Both the position numbers and the translations under genes were made by a program. 14,960 nt of DNA from Melampsora larici-populina 98AG31 (lineage: Eukaryota; Basidiomycota; Pucciniomycetes; Pucciniales; Melampsoraceae): NCBI RefSeq assembly GCF_000204055.1, contig NW_006768928.1, positions 1-14,960 of the forward strand. Direction: 5' to 3'. The notes under the pieces were generated by a model, which worked only from the letters and a program-made list of their open reading frames with translations, ran no database searches and was not told the origin of the DNA. Within the stretch, counting starts at the first letter, position 1, and each line of letters opens with the position of its first letter. Positions 1 through 7,063 of this stretch are shown one piece after another.

Positions 1-335
1 AGGGCTCAAAGGGGGGCCCCCAGACGGCAGTGCCATCTTCACTGGCGCGCTACGGGACGGCTGGCGCGGCATTTTGTTTAATTTTGAATTTCTGATTGCC
101 ACTCCGGATTTTCAACATCACACCACACCACACCATGCCGTTTGCACCACCACACAACTCACTGTTTGCTTGTCATCACCAGCTACCACGATAACCACCA
201 CCAAGTCCATTTCAACCATCACTACCCACCACTGACCTTTTTTTTAATTCAACACTTATTTTTTCTTCAAAACTATAATTCACTCAATCAAATTAATCAA
301 TATCATTAGATCAACCTTGAAATCCACTTAGAAGC
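1..335. other. Non-coding 5' flank of the integrase gene
   Basis: No gene seen. The first 75 bases are strikingly GC-rich, with a G6C5 run at about 11-21, and may be the end of another repeat. Bases 118-240 are a loose CAC/ACC-rich stretch and bases 236-330 are AT-rich. No inverted partner of the GC-rich start was found elsewhere in the window, so no element boundary can be drawn. Confidence 0.5.
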
Positions 336-512
336 ATGGTACAAATAAATGAAATACAGGATGAAGTTCTTGGCCCAATCCTTCTTGGCTACTGCGAGGA
401 AGGTATCACCCAGGCTACAATGGTCACTGGCCTTTCTTACAATCACAATATTGAGACAACTTTGCAAACCCTGCAGCGTATTCTCAAGAACTTTGACCTC
501 CCCACCACTTGA
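336..512 (+). CDS. Short HTH-like ORF, probable detached N-terminus of the integrase gene
   Basis: An ATG at 336 opens 58 codons that end at TGA 510-512. The frame is the same as that of the integrase ORF starting at 519, and only this TGA plus two codons separate them. The peptide has a helix-turn-helix-like pattern (LLGYCEEGITQA, then YNHNIETTLQTLQ, then FDL). The start of the downstream protein repeats this layout (LLQQYYTIGMTRLEA, then YNIPINMYNIQTM, then LGI). I therefore read it as the first of two related N-terminal modules, cut off by a nonsense mutation, possibly CGA to TGA. A genuine short upstream ORF is the alternative. Confidence 0.5.
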   Translation: MVQINEIQDEVLGPILLGYCEEGITQATMVTGLSYNHNIETTLQTLQRILKNFDLPTT

Positions 513-518
513 GAATCA

Positions 519-1871
519 ATGACTCAGGAGCAGAAGGAACAAGCTTACCCTCTACTGCAACAATACTACACCATTGGCATGACACGTCTAGAAGCCATGT
601 GTGCAATTAATAATACATACAACATTCCTATCAATATGTATAACATTCAAACAATGTCAAAAGACTTGGGTATCAATTGGCGAGGTGATCATGTTCAACA
701 AGGCCGTGTGACGGTGGATCAGGTGGTAGATTTATTACTGGAAGCAATTGAAGGTGAAGATCGGAATGCAGGATATCAAACTATGCAGCAAAACCTTGCA
801 GTTAATCACCACATCAAGATCAATTGTGACACAGTCTATAAGTTGATGCGTGTAATTCACCCCGAAGGAATGGAACTTCACTGCCGTGGTGTTCTCAAGC
901 GGCGGATCTTTCATGTTCCAGGCCCCAATCATGTGTGCGCTAGTGATGGGCACGATAAACTGAAGCCATATGGGATATGTATTTATGGTTTTATTGATAC
1001 ATGGTCAAGGAAGGTTTTGAGTCTTCGAGTTGGGAGAAAAAACAACAACCCACAAGTAGTTGGTCTATACTTTCTAGAGCTTGTTTCTGCTGTTGGAGGA
1101 TTTCCAGTCAAAACTTCAACCGATCATGGAACCAAGACTGGTGATATGGCTACATTCCAAGCTTTGTTTACACACATTTACGCTGGTGAAAGTGTTGAAG
1201 ACACATTGAACCATCACCACTACACCACTTCTACTCACAATCAGAAGATAGAGTCACTTTGGTCACAGCTAATGCGCGCAAAGAATACAACTCTCTGCGA
1301 TGATATCAAACTGGCTATTGATACTGGGATGTATAATCCAAAGGACCCACTTCAGAAGTCAGTTTTTTACACTGAATTCAGCCTTTTTCTTTTGGGGTTC
1401 TTTGCTAACATGAATGTGATTTCAAATTTTGTGCGTAGGGCTTTGTTTTTACACCTCTGGATACCTTTAGTTCAACGTGTGATGAATTCATTCATGGAAA
1501 GGAAGAAAACATACCAGACTCGCAAAAACCCAAATTCACACCTCCCAACTGGAGTGGCACCCAATACATGTTATTATTCTTCTGAAAATTATGATGGGAC
1601 TCAGGGACTTCATCCTGTACCCCTGGAGGCACTTGATCAAATGATAAATGATCAATATCCAGAGCGTGCAGATCTTTTGCGGGTATCTCCTCCTCAGTTG
1701 TCCCGGCAAGTTTGCATTTTAATCCAACGGTTAGGAGTTCAAGAAGCCAATATCACTGTCAACAATGTATGGAAAGTTTTTGAACGGTTGTTACCCTTTT
1801 TGAGACTCATTGAGGTAGACTTTGATTTAGAGGGGTTTTATGAAGATGAAGACGAGCAATCTCACACTTGA
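519..1871 (+). CDS. Integrase-core (DDE) transposase-like protein
   Basis: A 450-residue reading frame. An N-terminal helix-turn-helix-like region (about residues 10-55) is followed by an integrase-fold core at about 135-255. Candidate catalytic residues are D143 (in ASDGHDKL, codon 945-947), D202 (in STDHGTKTG, 1122-1124) and E245 (in HNQKIESLW, 1251-1253). The motifs YGICIYGFIDTWSRK and LPTG fit a family of eukaryotic integrase-core proteins common in basidiomycetes; I know this family by pattern and cannot assign a named superfamily securely. Residues 281-307 look like a retained intron (1358-1438, GTCAGT to GCGTAG, 81 bp). It is a multiple of three with no stop, and removing it joins PLQK directly to ALFLHLWIP as the family pattern expects. 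No terminal repeats for an element of its own were found. The frame may really begin at 336. Confidence 0.75.
   Translation: MTQEQKEQAYPLLQQYYTIGMTRLEAMCAINNTYNIPINMYNIQTMSKDLGINWRGDHVQQGRVTVDQVVDLLLEAIEGEDRNAGYQTMQQNLAVNHHIKINCDTVYKLMRVIHPEGMELHCRGVLKRRIFHVPGPNHVCASDGHDKLKPYGICIYGFIDTWSRKVLSLRVGRKNNNPQVVGLYFLELVSAVGGFPVKTSTDHGTKTGDMATFQALFTHIYAGESVEDTLNHHHYTTSTHNQKIESLWSQLMRAKNTTLCDDIKLAIDTGMYNPKDPLQKSVFYTEFSLFLLGFFANMNVISNFVRRALFLHLWIPLVQRVMNSFMERKKTYQTRKNPNSHLPTGVAPNTCYYSSENYDGTQGLHPVPLEALDQMINDQYPERADLLRVSPPQLSRQVCILIQRLGVQEANITVNNVWKVFERLLPFLRLIEVDFDLEGFYEDEDEQSHT
1358..1438 (+). other. Probable stopless 3n intron inside the integrase gene
   Basis: The donor GTCAGT and acceptor GCGTAG bound 81 bp rich in T. 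Its translation (residues 281-307) is hydrophobic and low in conserved character, and it interrupts an otherwise family-like stretch. Splicing keeps the frame: CAG AA|G GCT reads Q-K-A. Removal is inferred from protein pattern and splice signals only. Confidence 0.55.
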
Positions 1872-1992
1872 TTTCATAAAAATGCATAGAATAATCTCCA
1901 ATTTTATTCCAACAAAAAAAAATAGATGAATAGACAAGACCTTCACAATGGTAAATAAGATTCTTTTCAAACTTGTTCCTTTCATTTATTTA
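1872..1992. other. Short AT-rich gap ending in the left TTA target duplication
   Basis: Non-coding 3' flank of the integrase gene, including a nine-base A run near 1914-1922. The last three bases, TTA at 1990-1992, match TTA at 7025-7027 on the other side of the Harbinger element. Confidence 0.7.
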
Positions 1993-2037
1993 CGGTACTC
2001 AAAGTTGAAAGGTAGAATCTACCTTTTTCTGAAACCT
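1993..2037 (+). repeat. Left terminal inverted repeat of the Harbinger element
   Basis: Pairs with 6981-7024. The first 36 positions differ at four sites, then one single-base indel and one further difference precede the shared AAACCT. It contains a 19-bp palindrome at 2008-2026 (AAAGGTAGA-A-TCTACCTTT). Confidence 0.92.
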
Positions 2038-2052
2038 AAATAGTTAGGTTTC
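2031..2052 (+). repeat. Subterminal hairpin next to the left terminal repeat
   Basis: Nine-base perfect arms GAAACCTAA (2031-2039) and TTAGGTTTC (2044-2052) around a four-base loop. The right end has a less perfect equivalent at about 6967-6985 (AAAACTAG facing CTAGGTTTT). Each end of the element therefore carries two successive palindromes. Confidence 0.7.
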
Positions 2053-2181
2053 CAAAAACTAGGCACAGCCGGGAAAAGTGAGATTCACGCTGTCTAGTGG
2101 CTGCAAATCCCGCTGCCGGCTGCCTATGAACTTCAACCTTATTTCTTGCCGACGTCGAGCCCCAATCTACCTCCACTTCCA

Positions 2182-3910
2182 ATGTGCGTAAATCCCTGCA
2201 TGAACTCAACAAACCCCACAACCACTTCACCCATGTCTCAACCAGCAACTAACCCGCGTGGCAGCCAAAAAGCTAAAGGGAAACCCTCTGAATCAACTAC
2301 CATCACCCCAACTCCTCCTAAGAGAAATCAGATGTCGTGGTTGAAAGACTTGAACACTGAAGGCAAGTCAGCTCTTGACTTGATAGCTGAATGGCTGGCT
2401 TTCACCTGGGGTGATCAAGAGTCCACATCCGACGCGATCTGGATGTGTATGGAGTCAAGTGATCTCATCTCGACAAATTATTCTGTTTTTCGCTTGGTAA
2501 ACCTTTCCAAGAAGGAATGCACCGAGAGATGTGCTAAGTACTTGCATGCGCATGGCTTTGTCATCCCAGATTGGAAGGGATGTAAACAAAAGGTTAGCTG
2601 TTCCTCTCACATCCAATATTTCCTTTGGTGAAAAGACTTCTAACGTGTTTCTTTTAAATTTGGCTCTAAGATTGAGCAGTTAGAATCAAAGTTCCGTGCA
2701 GCAAAGAATTGGCACAAGGCCACTGGTGCTGGGGTCATGGAGACAGCTGAAGACAAGATTGCCGCGCTCCGAGCTAATAATGATGTTCAGATTGATATTG
2801 AGGAGGAGGAGGCAATCAAGGCATCCGCTGCGAAAACTACAAAGGGTTAGTCCAATCATCTCATTCCTGTCTGATGTTGATTTATGTACTGACCTGATGT
2901 TGCTACAGATCTGTTGGATAGGTTATGCCCCTATTATGAATCCCTTGTCCCCATAATGGGTGAGCGTGTAGGCAATCAACCCTTGTACACGGCCAAATCC
3001 TCTGCAAGAGCCAGCCAAATCAATATTGCGACTCAAAACACCGCAACTCAAGAGTCACCAATTGTTAATAAAACCCAATCATCCCGTTACACTGTCTGGG
3101 AACCGAGTGAATTTCTTCAGCCGGATGACCTCTACGATCCAGATGCCAACGAAGACGACGACTTGCCACTTCCAGGTGATTTGGTTGACCCGATCAAACC
3201 TTTACCCCATATCCAATCTGTATCTAACTCACAAAGAAAAAGTTGCCGACTTAACCCACCTGCTATTTGTGATCCAATCCCTAAAGATACACCAAGACGC
3301 GCTTCAGGTAATGCGACCCTTTTGAACAATATACAATCTTCTCTACCGACTCAATCCGACTTCAAAGAACTGAACAAGAAAAGTTGCCGACTTAACCCAC
3401 CTGCTATTTGTGATCCAATCCCTAAAGATACACCAAGACGCGCTTCAGTACTGTGATGGGGATGATCTGAACAATATACAATCTTCTCTACCGACTCAAT
3501 CCGACTTCAAAGAACTGAATCAACACCACAAAAGTTCAAACGATAACACCCGAATCATGGTTCAACAAGCTGCTGATGCTACTAATACTGTGATGGGGAT
3601 GATCAGCTCAAGATTTGGTTTTCAAATGCCCAAAGACACTCAAAAACAATCTGTCGATGAGGATGAAGATCCTGAAGCTGTTGCCACCAAAAAAACCAAG
3701 CAGGCCAAACAAGACGAACTCAATCTACTCAAGTTGGATCGCGAGTTAGCACAGGAGCAAAAGGCTTTGGAGCTTGACAAGTCCGGCTCGGGGATGTCAA
3801 AACTTCAATTAGGCCGAGAGATGGTGGAGATGATAGCAAAGCTAACTTCAGCAACAGTTCCTCATGAGGAAGCTAAAAAGATGGCTCAAGAATTCCTTCA
3901 AGTTTTATAG
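2182..3910 (+). pseudogene. Myb/SANT-like DNA-binding protein of the Harbinger element, frameshifted
   Basis: Harbinger elements encode such a partner, which binds the termini and recruits the transposase. Exons by splice signals and protein continuity: 2182-2592, 2671-2845 and 2909-3910. Introns are 2593-2670 (78 bp, phase 0) and 2846-2908 (63 bp, rejoining a GAT codon). The first ATG in frame is 2182; an in-frame TAG lies upstream at 2095-2097. Recognisable pieces are the family start (MSWLKDLNTEGKSALDLIAEWL), the AHGF and GCKQKIEQLESKFRAAKNW region, TGAG, and LCPYYESLVPIMGER, followed by an acidic linker and a charged, probably coiled C-terminus ending at TAG 3908-3910. A 141-bp tandem duplication in the linker carries a 19-nt patch (3449-3467) that shifts the frame, so the copy runs into TGA at 3454-3456. 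Without the duplicated segment the linker reads straight through. Confidence 0.8.
3238..3519 (+). repeat. Tandem duplication in the Myb-like gene with a replaced segment
   Basis: Bases 3238-3307 equal 3379-3448 (70 bp, offset 141). Bases 3323-3374 equal 3468-3519 (52 bp, offset 145). Between the matching blocks, copy one has 15 bases (3308-3322) and copy two has 19 different bases (3449-3467). Those 19 bases are identical to 3586-3604 further down the same gene. The net +4 difference breaks the reading frame. Confidence 0.93.
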
Positions 3911-4337
3911 CAAACCTTTCCTTTTTAAAACAAGGCTTTTGATTTTGGTTCTTTCTTTGATTGGTCTCTTATCTTTTCATGATAACCAAAAAAACATCAA
4001 AAAAACAAAAAATTCTTGCTTTGATTCTTATTTTTTATTCTTGATAACCAAATAAAATGGCAAAAAAACTTGTTCACCTTTTCCTATCTCAATTCACAAT
4101 TCCCTGCTCCTTTTCTATCTCGATAGAAACCGTTGAATCCCCTAAATATATAGTCGCATCCTATCATGCTGTGTTGAGCGTTTAAGAAATGAATCATGCA
4201 TGGAAGTGAATCAAATCATTTGTTCCATTCATCTCTTGCATCCTTGAAATGGGTCAAGTGAGCTATGACGAAATCGAGTGATTACTTTCGGACTGCCTTT
4301 TCCGTGATTCATATCAAACGAGTCAAATAGAGGATTA

Positions 4338-4442
4338 GATTTGAATCGGTTCAAATCAAAATAATCACTCCTAGATTTGAATCGATTCAAATCAAGAGAA
4401 CAACTCCTTTAGTCTTAAAAGGTCTTGAATTGATTCAAATGA
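4338..4442. repeat. Cluster of three related 20-bp palindromes
   Basis: The core copy at 4374-4393 is the perfect 20-bp palindrome GATTTGAATCGATTCAAATC. The copy at 4338-4357 differs at one base (GG for GA in the centre). A more degenerate copy lies at about 4423-4442 (CTTGAATTGATTCAAAT). Start-to-start distances are 36 and 49 bp. Scattered half-copies (GAATCAAATC, GATTCATATC, AATCAAATCAA) occur on both sides, from about 4190 to 4460. Confidence 0.8.
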
Positions 4443-4497
4443 CTCAATCAAATCAACTGAATGTAAATAAAAGTTGATCTCATCAATTTCAAGACCT
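4420..4497. repeat. Long imperfect hairpin near the transposase 3' end
   Basis: AGGTCTTGAATTGAT (4420-4434) faces ATCAATTTCAAGACCT (4482-4497), with one extra base in the second arm. Inside it ATCAACT (about 4452-4458) faces AGTTGAT (about 4472-4478). It could be a transcript-end structure or the remains of a small fold-back insertion. Confidence 0.55.
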
Positions 4498-4638
4498 GGA
4501 CTATATCAGAGTTGATATCTCATATTTAAAAGCATCTAACAAAATCACCTAATCTTGGTATCTCAAAGGTATAAATGATCTGATTACATTGATCGACCTC
4601 AACTACAGTGCGGAATTTGAGGTACAAGAGTATTCATA

Positions 4639-6865
4639 TCAATGCCCTTCCTGAGTACGTCTGAACTCGCACAGTAGAGTATTACGTCTGGAATATGCAG
4701 CTGTGTGTTCTTCTTCCAACGGTTCTTCTTCCCCTTGTCCAAAAGCTTTGGGAATTCGTTCTTCAGGCTCCGGAACCCAAACATCCCTCTGCTGGATTGA
4801 AAAGTTGTGTAAGATGCAGCAGACGTCGATCCAGTCAACAGCCTGTTTTGCTGAGGCAGCGTCCTTGATGAAGACACACAAGTCTTGCAAAGACTGAAAT
4901 CGCAACTTGAGTTGCCCGTTTCCGTGCTACAACCCTGATTTCGCTGAGTGACTTGTTGAATAGCTTCTTTATTGGTTCCAATGATTGTCATCAAGGGCTT
5001 TTAAAGGTTGGAATCAGGTTTTTTGTGCAGGTGTAACCAGAGTCTGCCAAGATATATTCGTTTTCACTAAAAAAATCTTTGGGATGTTGTGAAATCTATC
5101 AAGAGGAACCAATTTGTATCCTTGTTTGTAACTATTGAATGAGACAAATCTACCTCGGTGTGTGAGAATATGCGCTGGTCATGTGAACTACCACACCAGC
5201 CATGCAAACTATATATGATGCGGGCTTGATGATCACAAATTAATAATGAGTTGAGGGCGTAGGTGTGCTTCCGAGTCCAGAAATCTTCTGGGTTGATTGT
5301 CGGAGCACGGCTGAGAGGGATGAGGGTACCATCGATAAATCCAACCCAGTCTTTGAAGAATGATTTCCGTCCGATTTGCTGTTTGATGTGAGTTCGCTCT
5401 TCTTGATTAGGCCAGTAAAGGTAGTCATCCTTCAACTTCAAGATTGCCTCAAAACAACGTCTTGTGAAATTATGAACAGAGCCCTCTATGTACATACAAA
5501 CAAAAACAGTCAGTAAGATTTCGAGATCTGATATCACGCTGACCTACCACTCATTGCAAACATTTGACCTATCATATACCCACTGCCGCCATTTCCACTA
5601 AGTCCCAGTTGACATAAGGTCAGTAATAGTTGCCATTGAACAGGTGATTGAGGAACTGATGAGTTGTTGTGGAAAACTAGATCATCTTGAATTAGAGTAA
5701 CCAATTGATGGAAGTTGTTTTTGGACATTCGAGCCTGATGGTATTAGATGGCCTACATCAGCAAATGAGCGAAAAGGACATCTATGTGAAAGTGGTCTTA
5801 CAAATTTGCAAAAGTTACGTTCACTCGCATTCAAAACCCCATTGAACCTTGACCGTTGAAGGGGTTGATCTCTGATGTGAATTCTTGGTTCAATGTATCA
5901 GAGGTGAGTGATATTGTCAAAGGCTTGACCAATCACCAAACCAATCTTCATAGTATGTTGAAGGATCACATGCTGAGTATTGGTGAGCTCTTGTAGATCA
6001 CAGATGGCTTCAAGGAAGGTGTTGAATGCGTGACTGAGGGAGAGAACACTGCAGACATTATTCGGGTTCCCCAAGTGGGCAGGGAAAAATGATTGGGAGT
6101 ATGATTTGTCATAAAATGGTCTATCACTCCACACCTGAGCCATAACACCCACACTACATATGTGTAGCAGGCTCAGTGAATATGTGGTTATCATGTACAT
6201 ACAGTTCTGCTCAGTTATCTGCTCATCAGGACAAGTTATTCATATGTAATACATGCTGTAACTTCTTTCAGATTGAAAAAAGCTTCCAAAAGATTGACTA
6301 CATACACTGACTCAATGTTTTGGTGTGATCTCATCAACTCAACTGCATGTAACACACTTTCTGTTACTAAGACATAGCTTCAACAATATTGCCTGAGCAG
6401 CTACAGAATTATATGTAGTGAATTTTTGGGAAAAAAATTTCAAAGTCGAAAAAGTTACATGTGGTATAACATGTGATTTATTTATTCTGATGGGCAAAAA
6501 ACTGAGCAGACCTGTATGTACATGATAGACAACTATTGACTTAGCTTGCTGCACATATGTAGTGTGGGTGAAATGGCCCAGGTGTGCAGTATTAGATTCT
6601 TTTATGAAAAACTGTACTATTAATCATTTTCCTCTGCCAAATTGGGGAAGTTGAATGATGTTTACAGTGGAATCGAAAAGATTAAGACTTCTTCAGACTC
6701 TTCGAGTAAGATTGCGGCGGCAGTTGTCATCATTTTGAGTTGAAGGTAGGCATACAAAGAAACGTAAGAGGGGGGTTTTGATGTGAAGTAGATGACGGAT
6801 AAGACCTTTTTGGAGGCCTTCACAAGTTCCGTGGGGAGTTGTTGCCGGAGACCCACGCGAGGCAT
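4639..6865 (-). pseudogene. HARBI1-like DDE transposase of the Harbinger element, inactivated
   Basis: Family role: nuclear endonuclease that cuts and pastes the element. The reading path on the minus strand starts at ATG 6865 (MPRVGLRQQL; ATG 6907 is also possible) and runs to 6670. It is interrupted by a fold-back element, continues 6046-5802, then uses introns 5735-5801 (67 bp), 5486-5547 (62 bp) and 5096-5153 (58 bp), and ends at 4639. Catalytic D1 is in FIDGT (codon 5331-5333) and D2 in LADSGY (5042-5044). The third residue should be an E after IRVV, but only a single G (4927) stands where the codon belongs; the frame then resumes at HGNGQLKLRFQSLQDL and continues to CCILHNF. Other lesions are TGA at 5898-5900 and two adjacent TGA codons at 4988-4993. 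The family assignment is firm. The N-terminal exon is less certain but is supported by frame restoration when the insertion is removed. Confidence 0.88.
6047..6669. mobile_element. Fold-back MITE with CACTG/CAGTG ends, CACTA-like, nested in the transposase
   Basis: The 623-bp element starts CACTGCAGACATTATTC and ends GAATGATGTTTACAGTG. GAA directly flanks it on both sides (6044-6046 and 6670-6672). The two halves are inverted copies of each other over roughly 250 bp, with an unpaired centre at about 6300-6415. The best-preserved part of the arms is around 6140-6220 against 6490-6575 (CACCCACACTACATATGTG and TATCATGTACATACAG). No coding sequence is credible inside. CACTG ends with a 3-bp duplication fit the CACTA/EnSpm superfamily; this assignment is inference, since no transposase is present. 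Confidence 0.82.
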
Positions 6866-6980
6866 GAGTAAGAGGAAATGCTGGCTGATGGTGAAAATTG
6901 TAAGCATGGGGTCCTCAAAGTAAAAGAAAACTAGGCTGCATATCAGTTTTTTTCCCCGCCAAAAACAAAACTAGTATTCT

Positions 6981-7024
6981 AGGTTTTGAAAAAGGCAGAA
7001 TCTGCCTTTCAACTTTGTGTACCG
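6981..7024 (-). repeat. Right terminal inverted repeat of the Harbinger element
   Basis: Inverted partner of 1993-2037, followed by the TTA duplication at 7025-7027. It contains the palindrome AAAGGCAGA-A-TCTGCCTTT at 6991-7009, which matches the left one except for a paired substitution. Confidence 0.92.
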
Positions 7025-7063
7025 TTATTCATCACATCAAAATCAGTTGTATCAATCTACCAT

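Larger units (their letters stand above)
3911..4638. other. Non-coding interval between the two convergent Harbinger genes
   Basis: No coding capacity recognised. The first 150 bases are rich in A and T runs, with TGATAACCAAA twice (near 3980 and 4043). The rest holds a cluster of TTTGAATC/GATTCAAA palindromes and a longer hairpin, listed separately. It presumably contains the 3' ends of both transcripts. Confidence 0.6.
1993..7024. mobile_element. PIF/Harbinger-type DNA transposon, full length, non-autonomous by decay
   Basis: The 5,032-bp element begins CGGTACTCAAAGTTG and ends CAACTTTGTGTACCG. It is flanked on both sides by TTA (1990-1992 and 7025-7027), the 3-bp duplication typical of PIF/Harbinger. 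It carries the two genes of this superfamily: a Myb/SANT-like DNA-binding protein (plus, 2182-3910) and a HARBI1-like DDE transposase (minus, 4639-6865), arranged convergently. A second element (6047-6669) is nested in the transposase. Both genes are damaged, so movement would need proteins supplied by another copy. The insertion lies between the stop codons of the integrase-like and alpha-kinase genes. Confidence 0.9.

Noticed and set aside
1..80. GC-rich start of the window as a terminal repeat of an element carrying the integrase-like gene.
   Set aside because: No inverted or direct partner was found in 1872-1992, 7028-7063 or 8840-9400.
118..190. CAC-rich stretch as a CRISPR or microsatellite array.
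   Set aside because: The repeats are irregular, short and lack spacers; it is only compositionally biased DNA.
2146..2181. Start of the Myb-like gene at 2146.
   Set aside because: The codon there is TTG; the first in-frame ATG is 2182 and an in-frame TAG lies upstream.
5069..5075. Apparent homopolymer frameshift (seven A on plus) in the transposase before the SENEYILADSGY segment.
   Set aside because: A GT-AG intron at 5096-5153 gives an uninterrupted family-like read (HTE joined to ISQHPKDFF), so no frameshift is needed.
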